Shown here piece after piece: positions 57,870 through 64,000 of a stretch of 64,000 nt of DNA. Every line of letters starts with the position of its first letter. Position 1 is the first letter of the stretch. The position numbers and the translations under genes are program-made. Location: the NCBI RefSeq assembly GCF_000331285.1, contig NZ_ANFX01000032.1:1-64000 (forward strand). Direction: 5' to 3'. The notes under the pieces are model-generated. The model made no database searches and had not been told where the DNA came from. It saw nothing but the letters and a program-made list of their open reading frames with translations. The DNA comes from Porphyrobacter sp. AAP82. GTDB taxonomy: Bacteria; Pseudomonadota; Alphaproteobacteria; Sphingomonadales; Sphingomonadaceae.

Positions 57870-59239
57870 ACCGGCCCGATCTCACCGCCCCCGCCGACCC
57901 CGCGCTCGCCCCCGGCGAGGCGCGCTGCCCCGGCCCCTCGATGCAGGACATTCTCGATGCCGACGGGGACAATCCCCCGCCCGCGATGCGCGAGGAGGCC
58001 TACAGCTTCCTCGGCGACGAGGATCTGCCCTTCGCGCGCTACACTGACCCCGCTTTCCACGATCTCGAAATGGAGCGCCTGTGGCCCAACGTGTGGCAAT
58101 GGGCCTGCCGCGAGGAGCACATCCCCGATCCGGGCGACCGCTATGTCTATGACGTCGGCCATCATTCCGTGCTGGTGGTGCGCGGGGCCGACATGGCAAT
58201 CCGCGCCTTCGTCAATTCCTGCCCGCACCGGGGGATGAAGTTTGCCGCCGAAGGATCACGCGGCGTGCGCCGCGCCAATATCCGCTGCCCCTTCCACGGG
58301 ATGAGCTGGAACCTCGACGGCACGCTTCGCGAGGTCCCGTGCCGCTGGGATTTCCCCCACGTCACCGACGCAAATTTCGGCCTCGACGAGGTCGCTTGCG
58401 ACACCTGGGGCGGCTTCGTCTTCATCCACATGGGCGCAAGTCCGCCGCCGCTCGCGCAGCAGCTGGAGGTGATGCCGGAGCACTTCAAGCTCTGGCCGAT
58501 GCACGACCGCTACGTCGCGCTGCATACGGAAAAGGTGCTGCCCGCCAACTGGAAGATGGCGATGGAGGCCTTTCTCGAGGCCTTCCACGTGCTGGAGACC
58601 CACGCGCAGGCGGTCCACACCGCCGCCGATGCCAATGCGCAATACGACATTTTCGGCAAGCACGTGTCGCGCTTCATCCATGCGGTCGGCGTCCCCTCGC
58701 CGCACCTCAGGCAGGAGGTCAGCGAGGCGACGCTGTTCGGCAAGCTCGGGCGCGATCCTGCCGCGCTGCCCGAAGGTGCGAAAGCCCGCGCCGAACACGC
58801 GAAGCTCCTGCGCGAGGAATTGGGCGCCGCCTTCGGCACCGACCTGTCTGACGTCTCGACCACCGAGATGATGGATTCGATCGAGTATTTCCTCTTCCCC
58901 AACGCCTTCTTCTTCCCCGGCATCGGCATCCGCCTGTGCTACCGCTTCCGCCCGCTCGGGCCGGACGAAACCTTGCACGAGATTCTCGTCCTCCAACCCT
59001 TGCCCGTCAGCGGCGAACGGCCCGCGCCCGCCACCCCGATCCGGCTCGGCGTGGAGGACAGCTACACCACCGTCCCCGGCTTCGCGCTGGCCGAGATTCT
59101 CGACCAGGATACCGAGAACCTGAAGCTCCAGCGCGACGGGGCCAAGGCCTCGCGCAAGGGGGCGCAGACGCTCGGGAACTATCAGGAAGCGCGCATCCGC
59201 CACCTGCATCTGACGCTCGACGCATACCTCGCCGGTTGA
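57866..59239 (+). CDS. Rieske aromatic ring-hydroxylating oxygenase, alpha subunit
   Basis: 457 residues. The Rieske [2Fe-2S] site is 'CPHRGMKFAAEGSRG' and 'CPFHGMSWNLDGTL'; the mononuclear iron site has 'MEAFLEAFHVLETHAQAV' and the later acidic region. It uses O2 and electrons from a reductase to hydroxylate a hydrophobic or aromatic substrate. No reductase or ferredoxin is adjacent, so electron supply must come from elsewhere. The GTG start overlaps the preceding stop. Confidence 0.9.
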   Translation: MNRPDLTAPADPALAPGEARCPGPSMQDILDADGDNPPPAMREEAYSFLGDEDLPFARYTDPAFHDLEMERLWPNVWQWACREEHIPDPGDRYVYDVGHHSVLVVRGADMAIRAFVNSCPHRGMKFAAEGSRGVRRANIRCPFHGMSWNLDGTLREVPCRWDFPHVTDANFGLDEVACDTWGGFVFIHMGASPPPLAQQLEVMPEHFKLWPMHDRYVALHTEKVLPANWKMAMEAFLEAFHVLETHAQAVHTAADANAQYDIFGKHVSRFIHAVGVPSPHLRQEVSEATLFGKLGRDPAALPEGAKARAEHAKLLREELGAAFGTDLSDVSTTEMMDSIEYFLFPNAFFFPGIGIRLCYRFRPLGPDETLHEILVLQPLPVSGERPAPATPIRLGVEDSYTTVPGFALAEILDQDTENLKLQRDGAKASRKGAQTLGNYQEARIRHLHLTLDAYLAG

Positions 59240-59270
59240 CTTGCGCGGCCGGGTGCCGAACAAGGCCCCC

Positions 59271-59663
59271 ATGCCGCTTCACCTGACCAAGATCGCCTTC
59301 GGGGCGAAGAGCTACGCGCATCTCGAAAGCTGGTATCAGGGGCGCGGGGCCATCGCGCTCACCACCCGCAACCGGCCGACCCGGCACGCGGAGTGCGTCG
59401 GCGGGTCGCTCTACTGGATCATCAACCACGCGATCGTCGCGCGATCCCCCATTCTCGGCTTCGAGAAGACCGAGGACGGGCGCTGGGACATCGTGCTCGA
59501 ACCCAGGCTCATCCGCGTCCACCAGATCCCCAAACGCGCGCATCAGGGCTGGCGCTATCTCACCGACGAGAAAGCCCCCAAGGATGTGGCCGACGGCGAG
59601 GATATCGGCGATGCGCTGCCGGGCAAGCTGGCGATGAAGCTGGAACGCCTCGGCCTCGTCTAG
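59271..59663 (+). CDS. DUF1489-family protein
   Basis: 130 residues, an alphaproteobacterial family of unknown function. Marks I recognise are 'MPLHLTKIAFGAKSYAHLES', 'GGSLYWIINHAIVARSPILG' and 'PKRAHQGWRYLTDEKAPKDV'. The ATG giving MPLHLTK is used because family members begin so. It directly abuts the convergent HdeD gene. Confidence 0.85.
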   Translation: MPLHLTKIAFGAKSYAHLESWYQGRGAIALTTRNRPTRHAECVGGSLYWIINHAIVARSPILGFEKTEDGRWDIVLEPRLIRVHQIPKRAHQGWRYLTDEKAPKDVADGEDIGDALPGKLAMKLERLGLV

Positions 59664-60236
59664 CTAGGGCCGCACGCGCGGCGGCGGCATGCCGGTGCAG
59701 GCGAGGAACGCCGCCCCGGTCAGCACCATGTTGAGCCCCGCCACCACGCCCAGCAGCGCGATCGACCAGCCGCCCGGCAGGCCGAGCAGCACCAGCACGC
59801 CGAGCACCAGCGAGACCAGCCCCGAGACGAGGAACAACCCCCACCCGCGCTGCGGCCTGATCTGCGCGCCCATCAGCATCGGCGCAATCCCGTCAGCCGC
59901 GAAGAAGGCGCCCAGCGCAAGGGTCAGCGCCAGCAGCCCGGCAAAGGGGTTGGCGAGGAACACCAGCCCGCCCAACAGATAGAGCACGCCAAGCACGATC
60001 TGCACCGCGCGCCCCTGCCAGCCATGAACGCGAAAGGCGTGGACGAGCGCCGCGATCCCGCCCGCCAGCAGCATCAGGCCGACCGCCAGATTGAACGAGA
60101 GCGCGGCCAGCAGCGGGAAGGCCAGCGCCATGACGCCGACCAGCACCAGCACGATGCCCAGCACCACGAAGCCCCCGCGCCGCAACGGCGTGCGCGCGCC
60201 GACCCGCTTGTATTGCGCCTTGGGATAGGCCGCCAT
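59664..60236 (-). CDS. HdeD-family membrane protein
   Basis: 190 residues with six hydrophobic segments; the DUF308/HdeD type. The segments are regular ('GGFVVLGIVLVLVGVMALAF', 'ALLGVVAGLNMVLTGAAFLA'). HdeD of E. coli takes part in acid resistance; the role here is not tested. Its stop is next to the DUF1489 stop with no gap. Confidence 0.88.
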   Translation of the reverse strand: MAAYPKAQYKRVGARTPLRRGGFVVLGIVLVLVGVMALAFPLLAALSFNLAVGLMLLAGGIAALVHAFRVHGWQGRAVQIVLGVLYLLGGLVFLANPFAGLLALTLALGAFFAADGIAPMLMGAQIRPQRGWGLFLVSGLVSLVLGVLVLLGLPGGWSIALLGVVAGLNMVLTGAAFLACTGMPPPRVRP

Positions 60237-60271
60237 GGATCAAGGTCTCCCGCGTAATGCAAACGCGCGCG

Positions 60272-60311
60272 GGCGGCGGGGACGGGGAGGTCTTGCCCCG
60301 CCCCCGCCGCC
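60272..60311 (-). terminator. GC-rich hairpin downstream of the stress-protein gene
   Basis: A 16-bp stem with one mismatch (GGCGGCGGGGACGGGG and its near-complement) around an AGGTCTTG loop lies just past the stop of the minus-strand stress-protein gene and before the HdeD start. The following U-tract is short (GTTT further on). It probably limits read-through into the HdeD gene. Confidence 0.5.
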
Positions 60312-60329
60312 CCTCGCCCGTCACGGTGT

Positions 60330-60851
60330 TCAGAAGCCGACAGCGCGCGCGTTGGCCGCGTTGTGGCCGCCGTTGCGGGTCAGCACTTCGCGGATCTTGT
60401 CCTCGTGGAGCCCGATATCCTCGACCGTCACCACCACGCCGCCGTTCTTGATGCGATCGTTGTAATAGCTCGCATCCTCCTCGCTGACGCCGTGCTTGGT
60501 GAGGGTTTCGTTGAGCGTCCCGCCGATCGCGCCGAGCACCGCGCCGATACCGACCGCCTCGGGCACCGCAGCCGCCGCAATGGCGCCCGCCGCAGCCAAC
60601 GGCCCGACGCCCGGGATCGCCAGCGCGGCGACGCCGAGCCCGGCACCCAGCGCCCCGCCGCCCAGCACGCCGCGCAGCACGTTGCGGTGGTCCTCGTCGG
60701 TCACTTCGCCATCGGCGGTCGAAGTGGTGGTGGTGCCCTTGTGATGGGCGATCACCGACAGGTCATTGTCGCCGATCCCGAGCGAACGCAGGTCACCCAC
60801 CGCACTCTCGGCTTCGGCGTGGCTGTCGAAAATCGCGGAAACCTTGGACAT
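60330..60851 (-). CDS. General-stress-protein-17M-like protein
   Basis: 173 residues. The start 'MSKVSAIFDSHAEAESAVGD' is the YflT/GSP17M domain (a ferredoxin-like fold). A long Gly/Ala/Val-rich hydrophobic centre ('LGAGLGVAALAIPGVGPLAA', 'GAVLGAIGGT') may insert in or associate with membrane, and the C-terminus is hydrophilic. No enzymatic role is known; homologues are stress-induced. Confidence 0.8.
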   Translation of the reverse strand: MSKVSAIFDSHAEAESAVGDLRSLGIGDNDLSVIAHHKGTTTTSTADGEVTDEDHRNVLRGVLGGGALGAGLGVAALAIPGVGPLAAAGAIAAAAVPEAVGIGAVLGAIGGTLNETLTKHGVSEEDASYYNDRIKNGGVVVTVEDIGLHEDKIREVLTRNGGHNAANARAVGF

Positions 60852-60978
60852 TGCTGTTCTCCTGCAAACTGGCAGCGCCCGCGCGGGATCGCGCAGGCTG
60901 TGGCCTTGGCATGCAGGAAGGCGCCGCCGGCGGCGCTGTCATGGGAGGGTGCGGCGCGGCGCCGGGCTGAAATTCCGG

Positions 60979-61665
60979 TCAGGTGGCCGCGCGGGTCTTC
61001 TCGGCGACGCGCCTGAGGGCGCCCATATAGACCTCGGGAGCCTGCGCGCCGGGAATCAGGAACTTGTTTGCGACGATCATCGCCGGCACGCCCGAAATGT
61101 TGAGATCCCAGGCCTGCTGCTCTTCGGCGATCACGCGCGCCTCGAGTTCGGGATCGTCCAGCGCGGTCTTGGCCGCCTCGCGGTGCAGGCCCGCTTCGGC
61201 GGCGATGTCGAGCAGAACCGCCCGGTCGCCGAGGTTGCGGCGCGCGTTGAAATGGGCGCGGAACAGTGCGAGCTTCAGCGCGGTCTGCACCCCGGGCCCG
61301 GCCTGCTCCAGCGCGAAGGCGAGGAGCTTGTGGCAATCGCGGGTGTTCCACATCATCGCAGGCGGCGCTTCGCCCTCGCCCTCCCAAGACAGCGAGACCC
61401 CCGCCCCCTCGGCAATCGCCTTCATCTGGCCCCGGATGCGCGCGCCCTCTTCGGCGGGGCGGCCATATTTGCGCTGGAGGTGCGCTTCCTGCTCCTCGCC
61501 CTCGGGGGGCATCTGCGGGTTCAGCTCGAACGGCCGCCAGCGGATCACGCCTGCGATCTCGCCCTCCAGTTCCTTGAGCGCCCTGGTCAGCTGGCCGTAG
61601 CCGATCAGGCACCACGGGCACATGACATCGGAATAGATGTCGATGGTGAGCTTTTGCGCGCTCAT
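60979..61665 (-). CDS. DsbA/FrnE-family oxidoreductase
   Basis: 228 residues. The thioredoxin-fold active site is CPWC in 'IDIYSDVMCPWCLIGYGQL', and 'ISGVPAMIVANKFLIPGAQA' holds the cis-Pro loop. No signal peptide, so it is a cytoplasmic FrnE-like protein (2-hydroxychromene isomerase/DsbA superfamily). The ATG overlaps the nudC stop (ATGA), hence translationally coupled. Confidence 0.9.
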   Translation of the reverse strand: MSAQKLTIDIYSDVMCPWCLIGYGQLTRALKELEGEIAGVIRWRPFELNPQMPPEGEEQEAHLQRKYGRPAEEGARIRGQMKAIAEGAGVSLSWEGEGEAPPAMMWNTRDCHKLLAFALEQAGPGVQTALKLALFRAHFNARRNLGDRAVLLDIAAEAGLHREAAKTALDDPELEARVIAEEQQAWDLNISGVPAMIVANKFLIPGAQAPEVYMGALRRVAEKTRAAT

Positions 61666-62555
61666 CTGTCGAGCCACCAGCACACAAGGTGATGCGCGAT
61701 GGCGAAGGGACGCGGGAAGTAGAGGAGGTCGGTCCCCGCCTCGCCCGCCGCGCGCGCGGCTTCGAGTTCGGCGCGGGTGAACCAGCGCGCGTCCTCGAGT
61801 TCGGTGGTGTCGATGGTGAGTTCGGGGTCGTCCGCGACCGAGGTGCAGCCGATCATCAGCTGGCTCGGGAAGGGCCAGGGCTGGCTGGCGATGTATTTCA
61901 CATCGCGCACCCTGACGCCTGCCTCCTCGTGGATCTCGCGCGCCACGGCTTCCTCGATCGTCTCGCCCGGTTCGACGAAGCCGGCGAGCGCGGAATACAT
62001 CTTGGGCGGAAAGCGCGGCTGGCGGCCGAGCAGGAGCCTGTCCTCATGCTCGACCAGCATGATCGTGACCGGATCGGTGCGCGGGAAGTGGTCCGCGCCG
62101 CAGCTGTCGCAATGCCGCTGCCAGCCGCCCTTGACAAGCTTGGTCGCCGATCCGCAGCGCGCGCAGAAGCGGTGGCGGGCGTGCCAGTCGACAAGGCTCC
62201 TCGCCCCGCCATAGATGGCAAGGTCAGGGGGCGCGAGCTGCGTCATCAGCGCCCAGGCGCGCGGCATGGCGTAAGCGGGGCCATCGGCGCCCTCGCCCGG
62301 CACCGGAGCGAAATGCGCCTTGCCGTCCTGCATCCCGAGAAACACCAGCTCGGCATCCTCGGGCACGTCGGCGAGCGAGCCCCACACGAGCCCGCCCTGA
62401 TCGTCCACCCCCGGCAGCAAGCCATCGAGCAGCAGCACCTTTGCGCGCCAGTTCATCAGGCCCGCGAGCGCCTCGGGATCGACGCGGATGTGATCGGCCC
62501 GGTCGAGCGGCGATCCGGCGAAGGCCATCCCCGGCGGCGTGGCAGGCGCGTGCAT
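61662..62555 (-). CDS. nudC: NAD(+) diphosphatase NudC
   Basis: 297 residues. A zinc ribbon ('CARCGSATKLVKGGWQRHC', then 'CG') precedes the Nudix box 'GFVEPGETIEEAVAREIHEE', and 'SQPWPFPSQLM' is the NudC signature. It cleaves NAD(H) and removes NAD caps from RNA. The ATG of MHAPATPPG overlaps the serine-hydrolase stop by one base, which supports this start over an upstream one. Confidence 0.94.
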   Translation of the reverse strand: MHAPATPPGMAFAGSPLDRADHIRVDPEALAGLMNWRAKVLLLDGLLPGVDDQGGLVWGSLADVPEDAELVFLGMQDGKAHFAPVPGEGADGPAYAMPRAWALMTQLAPPDLAIYGGARSLVDWHARHRFCARCGSATKLVKGGWQRHCDSCGADHFPRTDPVTIMLVEHEDRLLLGRQPRFPPKMYSALAGFVEPGETIEEAVAREIHEEAGVRVRDVKYIASQPWPFPSQLMIGCTSVADDPELTIDTTELEDARWFTRAELEAARAAGEAGTDLLYFPRPFAIAHHLVCWWLDR

Positions 62556-63889
62556 CAGGCGGCAGCCTTCTTCGCAGCGCGCATCGCCGCGAGATCCTTC
62601 TGCATCGCGGCCATGAACTCGTCGCGGATCGGGTAGGCTTCGGACGGCATGTACTGGGTCCACAGGCACGAGCGCAGCTTCAAGTCGAAATCGACCGCGC
62701 CGAGCGTGCCCGCCGCCCCGCCCCAGCCGAAGCTCGACCCCTTGGAGCGCCCGCCGGCGCCGTGGCCCTCGCCCTCGAGCCAGCTGCCCTTGAGATCGAC
62801 GGTTGCAGGGATGAGGTTCGAGGTGCCGACGCGCACCGCATTCTCGCTCATCACGAACTTGCCGTCGATCCGGCCATAGCCGAGCAGCATCCTGAGGAAG
62901 CGGTCATAGTCCTTCGGGCTCGAAACGAGGCCGCCGCCGCCCGCCGCCACTTCGGGCGGGTCGAGAAAGACCGAGGCCGGGCCCGGATCGATCGGGAAGG
63001 GCGTGCCGCCGACGATGCCGTAATTGTCGGTGAGGCGGTGCGCCTCGCTCGCGGGGACCTGCATGAAGGTGCTGGTCATGCCGCAGGGGTCGAAGATGCG
63101 AGCCTTCAGGAAGGCTTCGAATTCCATCCCGCTCACCACCTCGATCACCCGGCCGAGCAGGTCGATCGAGCAGGAATAGCTCCACCTGGTGGCAGGCTGA
63201 TACATCAGTGGCAGTTCGGCCAAGCGGTCGGCCCAGACCGCAAGGCCCGGCGCAGGCGTGACCGGCTCGATCCCCGGGATCGGCAAGCGGCTCACCCGGC
63301 CACCGATCAGACCCTGCGCGTTGAAGGCCTTTTGCAGCGGCCCCTTGCTGATGATCTGGTAGCCGAGCCCGGCGGTGTGGGTCAGCAGCATGCGGATCGT
63401 GATCGGCTGATTGGCGGGCACGGTATCGTCGAGCGAACCCTCGGGATCGACCAGCACCTTCATGTCGCGGAAGGCGGGGAGGATCTCGTGGACCGGCTGG
63501 TCGAGGCCCAGCTTGCCCTCGTCGATCAGGATCATCGTCGCCATGCCGGTGATGGGCTTGGACATCGAGTAGATGCGGTAAAGCGAGTTCTCGTCCACTA
63601 GCGCCGGCTTGCCGAGCGCGAGCGTGCCGCCCCCGACCGTATGGGCATGGGGTTGCTGGTCCCAGCCGAAGGACAGCAGCAGGTTGGCCAGCTTCTTTTG
63701 CGAGACATACTTGTCGGCGAGCGCCGCGACATTGGCCCAGTCCTCGCTCACGTCATGCGCAAAGGCGGCGCGGCCGAACGGCAGGCCCGACAGCGCTGCC
63801 CCGCCTGCGAAGAGTGCGCCCGCGCGCAACAGCGAGCGGCGCGAAAGATCGGGGGTCATGCCGGAAAGTGCGGCGGTCTGGATAGGCAT
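62555..63889 (-). CDS. Exported serine hydrolase, class C beta-lactamase family
   Basis: 444 residues from MPIQTAAL; an alternative start at MTPDLSRR is 10 codons later. A twin-arginine-type signal ('SRRSLLRAGALFAGGAALSG') suggests Tat export to the periplasm. The SxxK motif is 'IYSMSKPITGMA' and the YxN-type tyrosine is in 'RWSYSCSIDLLG'. Such proteins are esterases or D-aminopeptidases more often than true beta-lactamases. It heads a chain with nudC and the DsbA-like gene. Confidence 0.88.
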   Translation of the reverse strand: MPIQTAALSGMTPDLSRRSLLRAGALFAGGAALSGLPFGRAAFAHDVSEDWANVAALADKYVSQKKLANLLLSFGWDQQPHAHTVGGGTLALGKPALVDENSLYRIYSMSKPITGMATMILIDEGKLGLDQPVHEILPAFRDMKVLVDPEGSLDDTVPANQPITIRMLLTHTAGLGYQIISKGPLQKAFNAQGLIGGRVSRLPIPGIEPVTPAPGLAVWADRLAELPLMYQPATRWSYSCSIDLLGRVIEVVSGMEFEAFLKARIFDPCGMTSTFMQVPASEAHRLTDNYGIVGGTPFPIDPGPASVFLDPPEVAAGGGGLVSSPKDYDRFLRMLLGYGRIDGKFVMSENAVRVGTSNLIPATVDLKGSWLEGEGHGAGGRSKGSSFGWGGAAGTLGAVDFDLKLRSCLWTQYMPSEAYPIRDEFMAAMQKDLAAMRAAKKAAA

Positions 63890-64000
63890 CAGGCAGAATC
63901 TCCGGTCCGTGTTTGAAACCTGTTTGCGGCAGGCGGGAAGCCCGGTCAATCGCGGTGCACGGGGACACGTGAACTGCGGCTTGCGAAGCCTCGGTGTCTT

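Noticed and set aside
60921-60936. 16-bp GC palindrome upstream of the stress-protein gene
   Set aside because: Could terminate the nudC/dsbA-like transcript, but it is only C and G, lacks a U-tract, and such palindromes are frequent here.

Overview
The window is GC-rich, densely coded DNA from an alphaproteobacterium. Two large TonB-dependent receptors, a flavin tryptophan-halogenase beside a beta-glucan locus, a MucR/Ros regulator, and the gene neighbourhoods around fur-plsC and miaB-phoH-ybeY-corC all point to Sphingomonadales, most likely Erythrobacteraceae. That placement is inferred from gene content, not from a marker-gene search. I saw no tRNA, rRNA, CRISPR array or insertion sequence.

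Layout. 1-4.8 kb: a partial winged-helix gene, then a run of decayed genes: a dps copy with two in-frame stops, a chimera of an alginate-export porin remnant and an isochorismatase-family remnant, and a XapX gene running into a frameshifted YtcJ-type amidohydrolase. An AraC-family regulator beside them is intact. 4.8-10.4 kb: csaA, two tandem MAPEG proteins, trxB, a tyrosine phosphatase, a single-domain response regulator and a long acyl-CoA dehydrogenase resembling methylsuccinyl-CoA dehydrogenase. 10.7-15.3 kb: a TonB-dependent receptor and a convergent acyl-CoA dehydrogenase, separated by a strong hairpin. 15.5-19.8 kb: a beta-carbonic anhydrase and a SulP anion transporter, bracketed by two paralogous ArsR-type regulators; the second regulator follows a protein with the isocitrate/isopropylmalate dehydrogenase fold whose catalytic residues are missing. 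20-22 kb: a secreted alkylsulfatase.

21.9-32.7 kb is a beta-glucan utilisation locus: TonB receptor, GH16, LacI regulator, MFS transporter and lipoprotein GH3 on the minus strand, with a tryptophan-halogenase-family gene diverging from the receptor. Two matching palindromes, one in the receptor/halogenase gap and one upstream of GH3, look like LacI operators. The expected flow is extracellular cleavage (GH16), outer-membrane import (receptor), periplasmic trimming (GH3) and inner-membrane uptake (MFS).

32.8-35.5 kb: three overlapping genes for a nucleotidyltransferase, a CDP-glycerol-type phosphotransferase and an FkbM methyltransferase, suggesting a phosphopolyol surface decoration. 35.5-38.8 kb: egtB-egtD (ergothioneine) with an FAD oxidoreductase. 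38.9-43.5 kb: class II DAHP synthase and an M16 peptidase. 43.6-48 kb: Nfu, a RutE-like nitroreductase, tsaB, rimI, a MucR-like regulator, a Fur-family regulator and plsC. 48-55 kb: LysR regulator, corC, ybeY, phoH, a 2OG-Fe(II) oxygenase, miaB, an unknown protein and a cyclophilin. 55-64 kb: mgtE; an SDR/NTF2-like/Rieske oxygenase operon; a DUF1489 protein; HdeD; a stress protein; and an overlapping chain of serine hydrolase, nudC and a DsbA/FrnE oxidoreductase.

All product names rest on reading the translations; no database search was possible.
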